DNA of 64,000 nucleotides from Sternotherus odoratus (lineage: Eukaryota; Chordata; Testudines; Kinosternidae). This document shows, one piece after another, positions 51,768 to 64,000 of the stretch. The stretch's first letter is position 1. Each line of letters opens with the position of its first letter. The notes beneath the pieces were generated by a model. The model was not told where the DNA came from, did no database searches, and saw only the letters and a program-made list of their open reading frames with translations. The translations under genes and the position numbers were made by a program. The stretch is taken from the NCBI GenBank assembly GCA_032164245.1, contig JAVMKO010000001.1:163423434-163487433 (forward strand), in the 5' to 3' direction.

Positions 51768-51889
51768 TAGGGTGACCAGATGTTCCAATTTTATAGGGAC
51801 AGTCCCGATTTTGGGGTGTTTTTCTTATATGGGCTCCTATTGCCCCCCACCCCATCCCAATTTTTCACATTTGCTGTCTGGGCACCTTA
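51768..51889 (+). mobile_element. 122-bp hAT MITE, copy 3
   Basis: TAGGGTGACCAGATGTTCCA at the left and TTTGCTGTCTGGGCACCTTA at the right, with a perfect 8-bp duplication ctgccacc at 51760-51767 and 51890-51897. Same orientation as copy 1. Confidence 0.93.
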
Positions 51890-53733
51890 CTGCCACCACT
51901 CCATTGTCTTTACATACTTAAGGTTGAGCTGCCTGTTCCACATCGATTTCACTGCCTTCCTCTGTGGGGAGCCGCAAGGTAACCCCCTTTTTATATGCAC
52001 TTCACCGCACACTGTTGGCTTGAAATCTCTGATTGTGTGGAGCCCCCAGATGACCTCATGTAGCCCTTCTACTATATGAACTGGCGTAAATGAAGGCCAC
52101 GCCAGGTTATGGTGCACATCATGTTTTCAGGGCACTGCCAAAGCTACTCTATATAAAAGGCACCTTCAGCTCTGGCCTAATACCCCAATATTGATTTTTA
52201 CTTCAGCACTTCTGAGGTTTTGTGAAATGTTCCCTCTGTCTGAGGAGTTCTAGAGGGGTGTGAGCCTCTGAATTGTCTCCTATGGGACCATGAAATGCGG
52301 GCAGTTCCACACAATTCCTGCAGTAGCATCAGTTCCTTAGGTTTCTGAGCACAATATGGGCTAGAGCGGCAACCTTTCAAAAGGTTACTCTTAATTGCAC
52401 CATATTAATTTACCTTTACTGTGGTATTTGCAGAATTCCCTACGCTTATTAATTATTATTATTATTGCAGCAGCTGCCAAAATATGCTGGGTGTTCTACA
52501 GCTATTTAAGAAGATACAGTCTGTACAAAGTGGGCAGCCTATAATGTGAGCGACAAAAAAGAAACACAAATATTGGGGTGGATGAGACACAACAGGCCAA
52601 GAGGCCAAAGTCATGGCTGGCAGTTCTAGTATTAGTTCTGCTTTTTATTTATTTTCTATCTATCACTAGTCCCCAGCTTGCCCTCTAGATAGCCCTGATT
52701 TGTCAGTTGGTTACTTTCTTTTAGGCATTGCCCCAGAAATGAGTCTTGAAGCAAATCCTGCAGTGCCCCTAACTGCTGGGGATCGTCATCTTCCAGTTTT
52801 TAATGCCCCCCCCCCCCCCGTTCTGTAAAATAACACATGAACAATTTCAACTACTACTTCTTTAAAAATGGGTGGGACAAGGGATGTCACTGGGCGGCTG
52901 GCCCCAGTAAATGAAGTAGGTGCAGCGCCCCTGTGCCAGAGCAGGTTCTCCTATTTGGCTGATTAAGACCAGGATTGCAGCTGGAGGACAAAAAGGATCA
53001 AAGAGAGACCCAAATGAAGTCCCTGAGGGAAGCCAGGAAATAAGAGCTCCAGTGAATCAGAGCAGACTGGTTCAGTCAGAGGCAGGTGAGAGATGCTAGA
53101 GGCCAGAGGGACTGGAGAATGTCCCGGAAGGAAGCCGAAGGGGTTTCCAAAGCCAAGGAGAGCAGCGGGGGTGAGGGGGCGAGACGGGGGCTACTGACTG
53201 GTGTCTTTAAGACAGAGACTCTGGGCTGGAAAGGGCTGAAGGCAGGAAGAGCAGCAGAGGGAGATGCCTGCTGGCTCTGAACCAGAACCAAAAGCCAGAG
53301 AGAGCTCAAGGCAAGGGTGCAGTGGAGGGACTTATGCACTCACATCTCCAGGGCTGGAGAACTGGGCCCAGAGGAACCATGGGAGGTGATGCTCCACCAG
53401 CATAGAGGCTGAGGGGATTCCCATTAGGAAAAGCAGAGTTGCATCCCAGCTAGAAGGGAAGAGCTGGCTCTTCTGATACTGGGACAGGAGAGGACTAGGC
53501 TTAGTGCTGGGGTGTGGTGAGGGAAGCTGGGGCTGTGGTGGAGGAATGCCAGGGTTGTACGTTGCGCTTACTGTTTGGACTATGCTGGGGGATGGCTGGT
53601 TTATGGTGCTGGTTCTGTTATGGTTTAGGAGCCCAGTAGTTTTGGAATACATGAACTCCACACAGGTTATGTGTATATTTGGGCAGATTCTTTGGACTAT
53701 TTCTGGGGACTTGAAAGGGGGAAAACTAAGGCA

Positions 53734-54521
53734 GGTGTGCTTGCCACAGGAGGGCTGTGGTGGGGCTAGCGAGCCCCACACTGGGGCGGAAAGGGTTAAG
53801 TCAGTAGCCCTGACAGCCAAAGCCCCGCCCCCGCCGTACTGGGCATGCCCTAAGTGCTCAGGTGGTATAAAGGCAGGGAGAGCAGCTCAGTCTGGGGAGG
53901 CTGCCAAAGGGGGAAGACGTGCCGAGGGAGCTCCCGCGGAGAACAAGCTAGAGCTGGGACTGGAACCAGCCGCAGACCGTAGCCTGCCGGGAATCCCAGA
54001 TTGGGACCAGCCAGGGGGGGCGACGGACCCATCAACCTGTAAGGGATCCAGGACCCCCTGGGAGACCCCGCCGATGGGCCCGATAGGATGTGACCCAGAG
54101 CAGGGGCTAGAGTGGTACCTCCCGGCGGGATTAGCTCAGCGTGTTTCGGTGGGACCCCCCCACTGAGTTGGTGACGAGGTACCAACCCAGTCAGGGCCCT
54201 GGGTCGGGGCTCAGGGGAGGTGGGTGGGCCCCCGGGCTCCCCTTTCCTGGGCCGCAACACCCACACTAGGCGGCATCCTTGATAGACTCCGTCCGTTGGA
54301 CTGTATTACCCTGAGATCAGGGTCACGCTAACAGACTTGGGCCTTTGGGGCCACTGGACTGGCCTGCCCTGAAGTAAGGGCGAGCCTACGGCCTTGAGCC
54401 ACTGGACTGGCCTGCCCTGAAGGAAGGACGAGCCTGCAGACTTGAGTCACTAGGCCGCACTGCCCAGTACTCAGGGACGGGAACCCCCACAAGGGCGCTT
54501 TGGTGGGGTTGCCTTCTTACA
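53734..54521 (+). mobile_element. solo LTR-like element with TATA box
   Basis: It runs from TGTGCTTGCCACAGG to ...TTGCCTTCTTACA. The possible flanking duplication is gcagg / gaagg (4 of 5). A TATAAA at 53866-53871 is followed by 'ggcagggagagcagctcag', a typical LTR promoter/R start. The 3' half contains an imperfect direct repeat: 'ccactggactggcctgccctgaag' near 54351 and 54400. An alternative left end is TGTGGTGGGGC at 53756. There are no internal genes, and the long plus-strand frame here is not a protein gene. Confidence 0.55.
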
Positions 54522-55509
54522 GAAGGAAAAAAACAAACACTCCCTAGCAGTTTGTTTGAACTTGTTTCCCTCTATTCCAGGCCATGTCAGTGAGTGAATG
54601 CTGCAAAATAGCTAAAATGCCAAAAGGATACCAAAAACAATGAAAGTACTTGCTGAAGGGAGCCCACCCCCCCACTCCCTCCGTTCTCCTACACTGCGGC
54701 TTAGGGCCTCCTTAGTGATCTGTCCAAGCTAGAAGCAGAGAACAGCTTGTATGCTGTATTATACTGCCAAATAAATACATAAATAATAATGATGGAATGC
54801 TTATGAAATACTGATGGTCTGGGAGCCGCTGGGAATCTTCTGCAGTTCTTCTTGCTAACTTGATACCAGCGCTGGGAGGCGCAACAGAGCAAGCACCAAA
54901 CTATGAAAACTGTGATTTCGCAATCAATGTGTGTGCTGTTCTAGCAGGTTAGTACATAAGCTGCTCAGATGAAATATAAACCATCTCTCCTACTGAGTAA
55001 GCACACTCTTTCTGGGCTGGCGTCACTGTTGCTTTGAAGAACACGACTGCGTTATGTGCAAACGGCAGAGTCTCACAGTGCCAGCGACACCCAGAAATCA
55101 GAAAGCTGAGTTTTGTAAATTAAGGATGCATTGTTCTTTGTCTTCTGAGGTCTGACTCACCCTGGAGAGTGATTTATTTATTTATTCAAAAAACCTCTAT
55201 TCCTTCTCTCCCCCCCCCCCAATCTTCCTCACTCTCCAAAAAAGAATGTTCACAGTGAGTGAAATCAAAGAATTCAACCCTGACTTCCACTTTTTTGGCT
55301 GCCTGTGAAAGGCACTCAAGCAGACTCTGGCAATTGCAATTTCCCCCCTTCCCTGTCCCCAAATTCTCTCCTACAGCACAAAAAGAATAGCTAGGAAATC
55401 ACAGCTCTAAGAGTTGGGAGTCAAAGAATATCTTGGCTACCATGACAGCTTCACACAAGCCATTGCTATACTCTTTATAATAAGCCATGGCACATAACTG
55501 ATCCTCATT

Positions 55510-55930
55510 AGTAATTATTATTATTATTTGTAGTACTGTAGCTCCTAGGAGCCCCCATCATACACCAGCCCCCATTGTGCTAGGCACTGTACTAACACAG
55601 AACAACCATTATTATTGGCCCACCTTTCAGCTTCACTGCTTCAAACATCTGCTTATCTAGGTGCTTATACGTTCCTCAGCATTGCAAAATTTTAGCACCT
55701 TGCCAATGTTAACGAATTTACCCCACCCGCTGGAAGGACAATATTATTATAATCCTAAATTTTACAGATGGGGAACTGGAGCACACAGATATCAAGACTC
55801 CAGTTCAGCAAAGCACATATGCATGTGATTAAAATGCTTTGCTGAATCAAAGTTTAAGTGAATTGCCCAAGGTCTCGCAGTCCGTAGCACAGTCATGTAG
55901 CTAGAGTATTGGTTCAGTGCCCTAACCTCA
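55510..55930 (-). repeat. L2/SINE-type ancient repeat cluster
   Basis: 'agctcctaggagcccccatcatacaccagcccccattgtgctaggcactgtactaac' is the reverse of the L2 tail. It is followed at 55740-55930 by a SINE-core segment 'ttttacagatggggaactggagcacaca ... gaattgcccaaggtctcgcag' in the plus direction. Confidence 0.6.
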
Positions 55931-58900
55931 AGGCCATCCTGTCTTCTAGAGGCTACTACTATATTTTTCTTTCACAAGACAGGGGAGATTCAAGGAATTC
56001 ACCAATTGCTTTCTGGGGCCAGTCCACGGGGAATGGTGGTGGAGGAGGAGGAGAGGTGTGGTGAGCGGAAGTGGTGTTGCTCTGATTCTTGAAACATCAT
56101 AGAAGGATTTGGGACCTTGTGTTCGAAGACAGTCATGAAGGCAAACAGCCTGGTTTGAATTCATGTGGAATTTCTACATATATGTTTGAAGGCCATTTAA
56201 TTTGAGGCTGGACATTCCTTAGAGGAATTATTCCCCTTGGAAATAAAGAGTAGCAAAGAAGCAAGTAACTTCAGTGAGTCTGTACAAACTGTTGAGGGAC
56301 ACAGCGATAAAGGAACGGCTACAACATGGCGTCAAGTATCTCACAGGTAGCTCTTGGAGATGTGAACAAATTACACCATATTAAAGTTCTCCAGCCCACA
56401 GATAAGCAAAGACTCCTTCCCAGTCTCGTCTTTCATACTTTCAGCTCTTCTCTCTCCCCCTTTCTCCACATGAAAGCTGCATAAGAAAAAACTTGCTCTC
56501 TGGAGTTTGCAGTCATTTTATCCACCACAAAACTCTGACCTTGATGTGAACTAATTAGGATTCAAATAGACTAATAATACAGGTTGGCAAGGTGGAGCTT
56601 TGTCAGTACAAAAGAGGCCTTTGAAGATAACAGCCATTTTACTCTTTCATGATCTCATCCCTAGTGCTCAGAAGAGAGAACAAACTAATAATGTAGAATT
56701 CATCTAGGGGCATTCTACATGCAGCATCAGAATACAATGCCGCCCTCCCCCCATTTTTATTCAGGGTGGCAAATTAAATCTGCCTGAATTCTTTTAAATT
56801 CCAACACAGATTATGATTAAAAAAACTTTTGTTAATAAGCAGATCTCTGATGATCTAAAGATGCACTGGTTCATTTTATTGACTTAGAGAAAGTAAATGA
56901 CATATCAAATGCAACCTTCATACTTTAACAGATGAAGTCACCTTGAGAAAAATGATACCTAGAGCACAGTAGTATGAAATCTCTCTCCTGACTATAGCTT
57001 TGATTTACAAGGTGAAGTAAGGTCTCCATCCTGTGAACATATATTTTTAAAGTTACTTTGGCTGTACTATGGGTTTTTTAAAGTAGATAACTGAGAAACT
57101 GTTGCTCATTAAAGTACAACAATAGCTCTTGAAAACAATATTAAAGCCTCTGCTTTTCTAAAAACCGAGCTAATGATTTACATCAAACTGGTTTAAAGAA
57201 GATCTGCAAAGCTGAAATGAAAAATGAGTTAAGCCCAGAAAAATGTGCTGAAAGCCCCAACTAACTGGGCTGTGGGACACATTCAACCCATAAATACATT
57301 TAACATACCTTTTAAGAAACGCTTTCCTCTCTCTGTGAAATCCTCTGGCACTTCCTGTTTAGTTGAGGAATGCATCTTACTGTTACATTGTGGATATCAG
57401 AAATTCCATGCAGCCCTATGGCACCAGTGAAGTCACAGAAGGCTGTATCTTGTGATTCTTTAGGCAATCAGAAAATGCCAGAGGATTTCATTTAGAGAAA
57501 GAAAGTAGTAAAAGAAAGTGAAAATGTAATGGCCTCCCTTTCACTCCCAGGTCATATCAGCAGGGGGCTTCAGCACATGTACTTGGATGTAGTTCAAAGT
57601 TAATGTTAACTTTGTAATTCTCCTTTCAATGCAACATTGACTAATTTATGATCAGGACAAATCTAAATCTGAAGGAGAAGAGATATAGGCTGTAAACATT
57701 GAAGTCCAAGTGTGGGACGCCCAAAAGCACTATGGAGTTCATACTCCTAAATCACTTTTTGAAAATCCCGTCCAAAGTGCACAAAATGAACCACGTGCAC
57801 AAGTCTTTGTAGGACTGGAGCCATTGACCAACATCTGCAAAGTTAGGTGCCTAAAGTTAGTCCCCGAAATATGTGGCCTGAATTTCAAAAGTGCACAGCA
57901 CTCTCAGCGCCTACTGCCTCCCCATCACTTGCAGTCATTTCATCTATTAGCCATTTGATGTCCTGTGGGAGCTGCTGGGGCTCAGAACCTTGCAAAAAAC
58001 AGGCCACTTAATATAAGTGATGAAATATGGATTTGTGCGCCTAACTATAGATCACTACATTTAAAAAGAATGGCCTCCATCTCCCTTTTGTGCCCAGGTG
58101 GTATTACAATAGACTAGGGAATGAAAATGAATTTACAAATAGCTGGAACTACACAGTACAATTAAAGGAAAATTGTAATACAATATAAAATGATCATCAT
58201 AATATCGGATTACTATTTACTAAAAAAATGTTGCAAAATGGTACATATGAAGAAATGAATAATTAACATTAATATTTAACAAGAAGCCATCACTTTGACA
58301 GTCTGAGGATATCTTTTTTGCATAGTTCAGCGTGAGTAAGCAAAACTATTGTACGTTCTGTTTATTTGTGTAACTAATACACAACTATCTGCGTTAAACT
58401 ACTGATAAAATAACCACAACTCTTTTCAAACAACTTGGAAAGGCTCCTCCCTCCTCTACGTTTCAGGAAGATGAGTTGCACTTCCTGTGTCTCAAATTAT
58501 ACCATCTGACTAGACTTTCTGCTGGGAAAGATCAGTAAGATAACAGCTCTTACTATAATCATGGATACCGATACGCAGGCAGCTATAGCTAAAACTTTTT
58601 AGAATCTTGACTGTTCCCAATGAAGCCTCCCTAAACGCACTGAAGACAGCAGGTTTGCCAGGGTAAGGAGAACACAATAAGGTCATTGGAAAATTATTGC
58701 TTAACTCTTTAAGAAACCACTTTGAAGCTGAAGAAATCTTGATATGCAGTTTCCTGCTTTATTTAAAAGGGTATGGCAAAACTGGTAAACCCCAAATTTG
58801 ACCTAGTGTACATTTTTGTTAATGCCTGTGCGGAAAGTCCAGGAACTATTGTGTGTATATGTTTACTTTTAAGAATAAATACTTCAAAGCTCATTATTTC

Positions 58901-60129
58901 TAATGGCGGAAAATAATGGCAGTGGCTGAGCACTCATATGTAACCTGGTCTGTGTGTACAATGGAACAAAAACCAATTTCAATCAGGAAATGGATTTCAT
59001 TTTCAAGACTCCTCAGAGTTCTTATAAACAACAGTAAGAACAAGTGATCAAAGCCATTTTGACTGTCTTTCTAAAATGACCTAAAACTGCAAAGTGACGG
59101 CAAGAAGTCCCTTTAAAGGAAAGTGATATATTTTACACATTTTGCTAATGTGATACCAAAACGATGGGTTAGCTGCCCTTGTATTAGTCTCTCTTGCAAG
59201 TGAATTAAATACAAAATGGCTTGCTCCCACCCCATCTTCACATGCTCCTTTAGCCAATGTGAACCTATAGATTAGCTGACGATGAGACACTAAAAGGCAA
59301 AAGCAGACAATTACCTAGGCAAAAGTTTGAAGGATTTGGGCCCTGGAGCAAAATGCTGTTTACTAAAGACTGAAAGCGCCATTTGTACTTAGCACAACCA
59401 AGTCTGTCTGAACTCAGTCATTCTGGATAGTGGCCACGGGTGGACTTGGAGCAAGGTTTATAGGTGTGAGATAACATCACACTCCTGTCTGTGTTTCATC
59501 GCCTCAGGGCTTTTGCAGTGTTTTTAAACAAGAAAATGCAAGTACCAACAAAAGCATATTATAACATCTGTCTTTACGTTCACTTATTGCACTGGTTAAT
59601 CATTTATTTTTAGGCTGCAGACCACCCTGTCAAGATTCAGAGCCAGATCCCCAGGTGATGTCAATCTGCATAACTCTCTGGAAGCCAGTGAGTCACGCCA
59701 GTTTGCATCAGCTGACAATCTGCTGTGTGGTTTTCACTTCACTTAATCGCTTTCAAACCTTACTGCAAACAGAAAGAGTTTCCAACAAGCAGGTCTTTCT
59801 TCTTTTCCTTTAAAAAAACCCTTGTAAATATACTTATCGGTCAATTTTTGGGAAGAGTCCAGAGAGATCAGTAAAAGGGAAGGTAGGGAGAGAGAAAAGA
59901 CTTTGCACCATAGGGGACACCGTTCCCTCTACACTTCATATGCCCATTCACCTCTGTATGGTTATTATCAGTAGGATCAGTGATGATATGGACAGAAAAT
60001 GGAGGAGTCAGGACATAAATGGAGGGGATAAAAAGATGATAGGAAAATTATTGCGCAGACGAGGAATCTTCCATCTGCACTATGGCCAAGCACCATAATA
60101 TCTGAGTGTTGAATATACATTAGTGGCTG

Positions 60130-60300
60130 TGTGCTCACAACATGCCTATGAGGTAGGGAAATGCCTTTGTCCCTATTATACAGATGGGAACTGAGACAAA
60201 GGGAGATTAAGACCTCACAGGAAGGATGTTGCAGAATTAGAAATGAAACCCATATCCCTTTAATTCCAAACAAGTGCTTTAACCACATGACCATTCTTCT
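60130..60300 (+). repeat. MIR/tRNA-SINE-like fragment
   Basis: 'tgcctatgaggtagggaaatgcctttgtccctattatacagatgggaactgagacaaa ... tttaaccacatgacc' follows the SINE-core order. Confidence 0.5.
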
Positions 60301-60373
60301 TCTCCACCTTCCTGATGGAGGAAACATTGCCATTAACATACCTGAGAGAAAAGAAACCTTTATGGGCCATGGG

Positions 60374-60979
60374 CAGAGGTGAAAGTAAGCCGGTACGCCC
60401 CAGTACGGTGTACCCACAAGAGCTGGTGCACCATACTGGGGCAGTCCAGCTTCGCCAGGCTTCAATTTAAAGGACCTGGGGCGCCATACATGGCTGGAGC
60501 CCCAGGCCCTTTAAATTGTGGCTGGAGCCCTGGGGTAGCGGCGGCAGGGCTCCAGGGGCTATTTAAAGGGCCCAGGGCTCCCGGTGCCTCTCCAGCCGTT
60601 TAAATAGCCCCTGGAGCCTCACTGCCGTTCTGGCACCTATTTAAGGGGCCCAGGGTGGTAGAGACAGGGGGAGCCTCAGACCCATTAAATAGCCCCTGGA
60701 GCCCTGAGGTAGCAGCAGCAGCCGGGGGCTCCGGCTGCAGTTTAAAGGGCCGGGGTGGTAGAGGCGGCCAAGTCCTTGGCCCTTTAAACCTCTTCTGGAG
60801 TCCCCGGCTACTGCTGCTACCCCGGCCGGGGGGACGGGAGAAGGGGAGGGAAAAGGCACTTACTGGTATGGGTTTGGGTTGGTGCCGGCTCTGGCCCCCG
60901 AAGGGCCGGGGCTGGGGAGTTGGAGCCGGCGTGAACCCGGCCCCATACTGGTAAGAACTTATTTTTACTTTCGGCCCTG
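60374..60979. mobile_element. hAT element with perfect 8-bp target duplication
   Basis: The ends are CAGAGGTGAAAGTAAGCCGG and ...TTTTTACTTTCGGCCCTG. The duplication gccatggg lies at 60366-60373 and 60980-60987. The interior has GC-rich repeats built on 'ctggagccc..ggcc(c)tttaaa' and two copies of the 'ccagtac/ggtacgcc' motif. Open frames within it are not genes. Confidence 0.88.
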
Positions 60980-61195
60980 GCCATGGGCCCCAATTCTCTT
61001 TTCCTCCACACCTGAAAGACCTCGAAGAAAAGTACAGCAGTAAGGGCGTGTACTGGCACAGGTTGAGGACCAATAACAGGAAAAGAACAGAGCCAGAGAA
61101 GAAATCAGAACTTGACTCTGACATAACATTTTAATATGCAGGATAAGGACTAGCTAGCCCATAGCAGAGTTTTTGAAGGTCACAAGTCTATCTAA

Positions 61196-61442
61196 GGTTA
61201 CGTCTACACTCCAGCGGCACAGCTACAGCACTGCAGCTGTAGCACCATAATGCAATTAAATTGCTACAGCAAATTAGATGTAGTCAATTTAGCCCATCAG
61301 GAGACAGTAACAGGGTCTGTGGAAGCATTCTTGCATCAACCTAGCAGTGTTTATACCAGGGTTTAGGTCCACTGGATAGGTCTGGCAGGGGTGTGAGTGA
61401 TGTAGCTAGGTTGACCTAAGTTTCAGGTGTAGGCCAGGCCTA
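61196..61442. mobile_element. MITE fragment with GTCTACAC ends
   Basis: Starts aaggttacgtctacact and ends ttcaggtgtaggccaggcct. The interior includes 'cggcacagctacagcactgcagctgtagc' (a hairpin) and 'ggggtgtgagtgatgtagctaggttgacctaag', as in the family at 21703-22168. No target duplication is clear. Confidence 0.55.
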
Positions 61443-63910
61443 CGGTATCTGAGTAGAAGAACTGGGGCAGGGAGGGGACAAGAGAACAGAGAACCAAAGA
61501 TTGACGGAAGAGGAGTTGATGGTGAAGGGAAGCCTGCTTTGCACTTGCCCATGTTTGTACCACTTCTGTGTCAATAAATAGAGTGCTCCAGTCCCCAGGG
61601 CTGTCAAACATAGCACCCCAAGCACTAAATTCACCCCCAAGCACTAAATTCTCAACAAACGGAAGAAGCAGCAGCAGCAGAAAAGCGAGACAAGTCAACG
61701 GGAAGATACTGATAATACTAAAGCAGTAGGAGGTATGTTTTCAGTGACTGTGTGACAAACTATAGACATGGGAGAGATGCATAATCCACCAGCATAGTCC
61801 TATAAAACTGCCCCTTAGAGAATAGCACTCCCTTATATTTTTCTGCAGGATTAAGCTGTTTTTGTTTTGTAAATTCATTTTCCCATAAAATATTTTTTTA
61901 AAAAAGGATGTTGCATCAGCGGATCAGAAATGTGTCTTTTAAAGAGGCAGCATTTCCTCAGTCTCCCCTCCTCCCTCTATCCCCTCCAAATGTGAAAAAT
62001 AAGTAATAAGACATATTTGCTGGAGATGTGTCTAACAAGGCCTTCATTGTTTCAGACAGGTGTGAGACTGGAACTGATTCAGAACCAACAACCCCAGTAT
62101 CAGAGCCAGCTCTGTGAGCTGAAAACATGCACCAACCATCCAGTAATACCACTGCAGCCAGCCAGAGACTCAACAATTTAAGGCTTAACACACACACACA
62201 ACATAAATCAGATGAGGATGTACCAGCCAACCGTCAGCTTCTTGGGCAGATGCCTGCAGACTGTCTGTGCAGATCAGACCCTGCCTGTTTGGGTTATTAG
62301 AAGCATTTTTTTTGTCATATAAAGACAGGCTGGGTGGAGAAGCTAGCACAGACACATTTATGTTTGCCCTATCTTGTTCAAGCAGCCCTCGTGGGTATGT
62401 TGATTGTGAGGTAGTACTTCTTGTAAAGTTGCTTTATTCAAAGCACAGAAGGGAATGAATTACATCTCGGGGAAATGTTAATGTCTAGAAATCACACGTA
62501 CAGGCATTCTGTACCAGCTACTCTCACAAAACAAAATCATCCCTGTTATGGACATTTATGAGGCTGTAAACGTGACCAAACAAGCACAAGAATTAAGGCA
62601 GCTGCATACTCTCATATCCATTTCCTTCACTTTTCCAGGAAAACCAGTTTGTACTCTCTCTTCTCCATCTCCTGAAACCTGCTTTGAACTAGTCCCTAAT
62701 CTGCATTTGGCTATAATTTGGATCACTCCCATGACAGGTCAGAGCAACAGTTCAGAATCTGGGACGAAGGAACCTCTCAGTTACATTTGGTTATCCATGG
62801 TCTCATAAACCTGCCCAAAGAATTATTCCTCCTTTGACACAATCCTGCTGGTTTTGTAGGAGCCAATAAAGCAGAGTTGTAATAAAGATGTGAAATACAG
62901 GAGTGCTGAGGAGAGGCTAAGCTTTGATTCCTGGCCTCAATCACATGGGCAAGATAGAAAATTTCACTCCGACTTCTCTGCTGTACCACTTGCTTTCTGG
63001 AGAATTATGGAACCCAGCGGCCATCTCCTCCAAGTGGCTTCATTTGCTCTATTTTTAGTGAAAAGATTCCATTTATTTCTGACACCATGTAATAAAGGTG
63101 TGGCACACAGAAATGCTAGTAATAGACTGGTCTTTATTTCCTGTCCTGTCACATGCACTAGTCCTGCCTCTCTGCACCCTTTAGTGGCTGTGTCCAGTGT
63201 TTGAAACCCTGACTCGCTAATGGAAAAGCAACAGCAGCTCTAGATCTCTACAGCTATTTTTGGTGGCCCCCAACTCTGCAGCTCTTACCTTCTAGTGACT
63301 GCTCCCTGACACTGCAGTCAGGGCTCTGTGCACCCCTCAGAGGCTAGGTCTGGGCTCTGAAGTCTTTCCTAATGGCTACAAGAACCCCTCTGAGTGACTC
63401 CTGTCCCAGGGGAGCTAACTAAGCCATGCATGGCTCTCTCTGTGATTCCTCTGCCTGATTGTCAGTGCTCACTTTCCTTTGCAGAGTGAAAGTCAACAGG
63501 CTGGCTGCTGCTCCCCCAGTTCGGAGTCGATTCATATCCTCTCCAATAATAGAGCAGGGCACTCACAGCTGCGGAGCTGTGACCATTTTTCTGTCACACA
63601 CACCTGTTTGGTTTTATGCTTTTGGCTGGACAGTTTGAACCACAGCTGTGAGTGGCCTTTGAAGAGTAGAGTCTCCTGAGTGGAATCAACATGATAGTCT
63701 GGCACAAGCAGCGAGGTATGCACTTAAAATAATAAAGAAGCTGAAAGTGAGTTTATAGAAGTATTTGTAGAGGGGGGAAACAGGCCAGCATGCTAATAAT
63801 CAATGCATGTTTATATGCAAGCCAGGCAAATATAGTTTGCAAGCTCGGATTTGCAGCCTTAACCTGACTACTTTCTGGAGGTAATTTTATGATCATTAAT
63901 AAAGTTGAGA

Positions 63911-64000
63911 ATCAGAGGTAGCCATGTTAGTCTGGAATAGCAGAGGTAACAGAATCCCGTGGCACCTTAAAGACTAACTAAAGTATTGAAGCATAAGCTC
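63911..64000 (-). mobile_element. high-copy reptile retroelement tail, cut by the window end
   Basis: On the minus strand it reads gagcttatgcttcaatact, then agtctttaaggtgccacgggattctgtta, then 'ccagactaacatggctacctctgattctc'. This is the same terminal motif as in the repeat at 16465-16898. It continues beyond the window. Confidence 0.7.

Noticed and set aside
53504..54266. 220-codon plus-strand frame and 138-codon minus-strand frame
   Set aside because: They mostly lie in the LTR-like element and lack recognisable domains.
60600..61124. 174-codon minus-strand frame
   Set aside because: It lies largely within the GC-rich hAT element at 60374-60979.

Overview
This window is vertebrate nuclear DNA, most likely from a turtle. 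It has spliced genes with long introns, TG/CT microsatellites, no bacterial gene organisation, and a dense load of CR1 and L2 LINE remnants, hAT-type MITEs and solo LTRs of the kind common in turtle genomes. The turtle assignment is inferred from repeat families I recognise from memory; the reptile grade is also supported by the RUNX1 protein differences.

The only gene I can name with confidence is RUNX1, on the minus strand. The last coding exon (41415-41908, ending in the VWRPY motif) and the preceding coding exon (44965-45123) are present. A roughly 4.1 kb 3'UTR runs down to an AATAAA near 37316. Everything above 45123 appears to be the intron before exon 7; the preceding exon was not found, so that intron is probably longer than 18.8 kb.

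A second gene candidate, which I cannot name, lies about 17 kb past the RUNX1 3' end, also on the minus strand. Exon 1 (20135-20240) has a TATA-like box, a strong Kozak ATG and a clear signal peptide. Exons at 19396-19527, 6874-6908 and 6531-6678 follow with compatible splice phases. They give about 140 residues with no cysteine, ending in a polybasic KKSRKR site at an exon boundary. This looks like the pro-region of a secreted precursor whose mature part lies further downstream.

The rest is mobile DNA with datable layering. One CR1 (2881-6016) carries a pogo/Tigger-like MITE with TA duplication and a hAT element with 8-bp duplication. Another CR1 (9935-14383) is split by an LTR (4-bp duplication), which is itself split by a hAT element (8-bp duplication). 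Three 122-123 bp copies of one hAT MITE, each with its own 8-bp duplication, lie at 22.7, 47.2 and 51.8 kb. Further hAT elements lie at 22.2, 26.4 and 60.4 kb. LTR-like elements lie at 21.1, 24.6-25.3 and 53.7-54.5 kb. Most long open frames in the window are by-products of GC-rich minisatellites inside these elements.
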